Below, piece after piece: positions 22,040 to 23,048 of a stretch of 23,048 nucleotides of DNA. The stretch is taken from IMG/VR virus record IMGVR_UViG_3300025141_007010, positions 1 through 23,048 of that record; one strand, written 5' to 3'. The stretch comes from a virus. A program made the translations under genes and the position numbers. Positions within the stretch are counted from its first letter, which is position 1, and every line of letters starts with the position of its first letter. Below the pieces are notes generated by a model. It was given only the letters and a program-made list of their open reading frames with translations. It made no database searches and was not told the origin of the DNA.

Positions 22040-23048
22040 ATGCTACCCCAAGTCAGTTTAAATGATTATGACGGACTCAACGGGTTTGGTTCCTCGTCTA
22101 TGAACGATGTAAATGAGCTTACTAAGGCTCTTTCAGCGGGATATCAGACGAGTGGTCAGACCGGTGGTTCGGCGCTTCGAGTTGAGAGCCTTGAGTCTAG
22201 TCTTAAGGTTGTTACTTTTTCAAACAAGCACATCAAACTTTGGAAGAAAATTCCAAAGAGTGCTGCGTACTCAACTGTTGAAGAGTACAATGTATTGAGC
22301 AGTTATGGTTCTACCGGGTTCGGATTTACCCGTGAGGGAGAGATTCCACAGAGCCAGGACAGCACATACACTCGCCAGACTGCATTGGTGAAGTTCATCG
22401 GAACGACTCGTTCTGTGACACACCCTGCTACTTTGGTGAACCCTGCTCATGGAGATGTTATTGCTCTGGAAAACCAGAACGGTATCCTCTGGCTCCTTGA
22501 GCGCACTGAAGATGCTCTTTTCCACGGTAACTCCTCACTTGCCTTTGATGGTGAGTCTGAGCAGTTCGACGGATTGGACAGCTTGATTTCTTCCGGTAAC
22601 GTTATCGACCTTGAGGGACAACCTCTTCAGGAAGCTGACATCGAAGAAGCTGCTAACCAGGTTATCGAATCATTCGGGTACCCAACGGACATGTTCCTTG
22701 GTACTCGTGCGATGAGTGACTTGGTGAAGACGTTCTACCCACGTGAGCGAATTAACCTTCCTTCTCCTGCAGACGGACAGGTTGGCCTTGCGGTGAACTC
22801 AATGGCTACCCAAGCTGGTAACATTGACTTCAATCCAAACGTTTTCATTAAGCAAGCTAAGTCTCCGCCCTCTGCTGCAAGTAGCGTGAATGCTCCTGCA
22901 ACACCTGCAAGCATTTCGTCTGCAAATGGATCTGCTAACACTGCAGATTGGGCCAAGCTTCTTGGAAGTCCTTCTGGGAACACCGAGTTTTCTTACGCAG
23001 TTACTGCTTGCAATCGTTTCGGTGAGTCTGCGCCTGTTATTATAGGCT
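22040..23048 (+). CDS. Major capsid protein, 3' partial
   Basis: The frame is open from the ATG at 22040 to the right edge (336 residues seen). N-terminal 'NELTKALSAGYQ' is followed by 'ALRVESLESSLKVVTF', 'HIKLWKKIPKSAAYSTVEEY' and 'REGEIPQSQDSTYTRQTALV', then 'NQNGILWLLERTEDALFHG' and 'FGYPTDMFLGTRAMSDL'. This reads like the HK97-fold capsid proteins of large myophages, and it follows the protease and scaffold genes. From about residue 275, an Ala/Ser/Pro linker leads to 'TPASISSANGSANTADWAKL' and a 'FSYAVTACNRFGESAP' strand, which looks like the start of a fibronectin-III/Ig-like domain cut by the window edge. Codon use is biased to C-ending codons, fitting high expression. The protein would form the shell after cleavage by the prohead protease. 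Confidence 0.85.
   Translation, partial: MLPQVSLNDYDGLNGFGSSSMNDVNELTKALSAGYQTSGQTGGSALRVESLESSLKVVTFSNKHIKLWKKIPKSAAYSTVEEYNVLSSYGSTGFGFTREGEIPQSQDSTYTRQTALVKFIGTTRSVTHPATLVNPAHGDVIALENQNGILWLLERTEDALFHGNSSLAFDGESEQFDGLDSLISSGNVIDLEGQPLQEADIEEAANQVIESFGYPTDMFLGTRAMSDLVKTFYPRERINLPSPADGQVGLAVNSMATQAGNIDFNPNVFIKQAKSPPSAASSVNAPATPASISSANGSANTADWAKLLGSPSGNTEFSYAVTACNRFGESAPVIIG

Overview
This window is a piece of the late (virion) gene cluster of a large tailed bacteriophage. All recognisable genes lie on the + strand, packed end to end with short gaps, TAATG/ATGA-type overlaps or a single spacer base. The recognisable head genes run in the classical order: portal (15643-17643), prohead protease (19775-20554), two scaffold-like proteins (20554-22025) and the major capsid protein (22040 to the right edge, incomplete). 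The host cannot be named from sequence alone. No terminase, tail or replication genes, tRNA, CRISPR array or insertion sequence was seen. No stretch over 300 bases lacks a gene; the only real gap is 19675-19774.

The left two thirds (1-15631) hold four very large, low-complexity, lysine/proline/glutamate-rich proteins. The first is open at the left edge. The second is a 3201-residue protein of the polyvalent type (Iyer, Aravind and colleagues), with a DarB/DdrB-like ParB-superfamily domain, an ADP-ribosyltransferase-like domain, SH3-like segments and a GC-rich block that looks foreign. The third is a basic 721-residue protein. The fourth joins a GDSL/SGNH-like domain to an SLT lytic transglycosylase. 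Their place next to the portal, and the DarB precedent of phage P1, suggest internal virion proteins delivered with the DNA: one to open the peptidoglycan and others to blunt host defences. That role is inference.

The right third (15643-23048) is the head-assembly operon. Between portal and protease lie five small genes: a zinc-ribbon protein, two unknowns, a 61-residue protein and a YkgJ-like cysteine-cluster protein. A good sigma70-like promoter with an overlapping inverted repeat precedes the protease, so the protease-scaffold-capsid genes may be boosted separately.

Two short peptide patterns recur in otherwise unrelated proteins of the window: Y/F-L/M/V-x-(D/E)-x-(L/I)-(F/Y/M/I)-K-(G/A), and a 14-residue K-S-L...L-x-K-G unit. 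They are the most interesting signal here: candidates for a capsid-targeting tag or for the processing site of the phage's own prohead protease.
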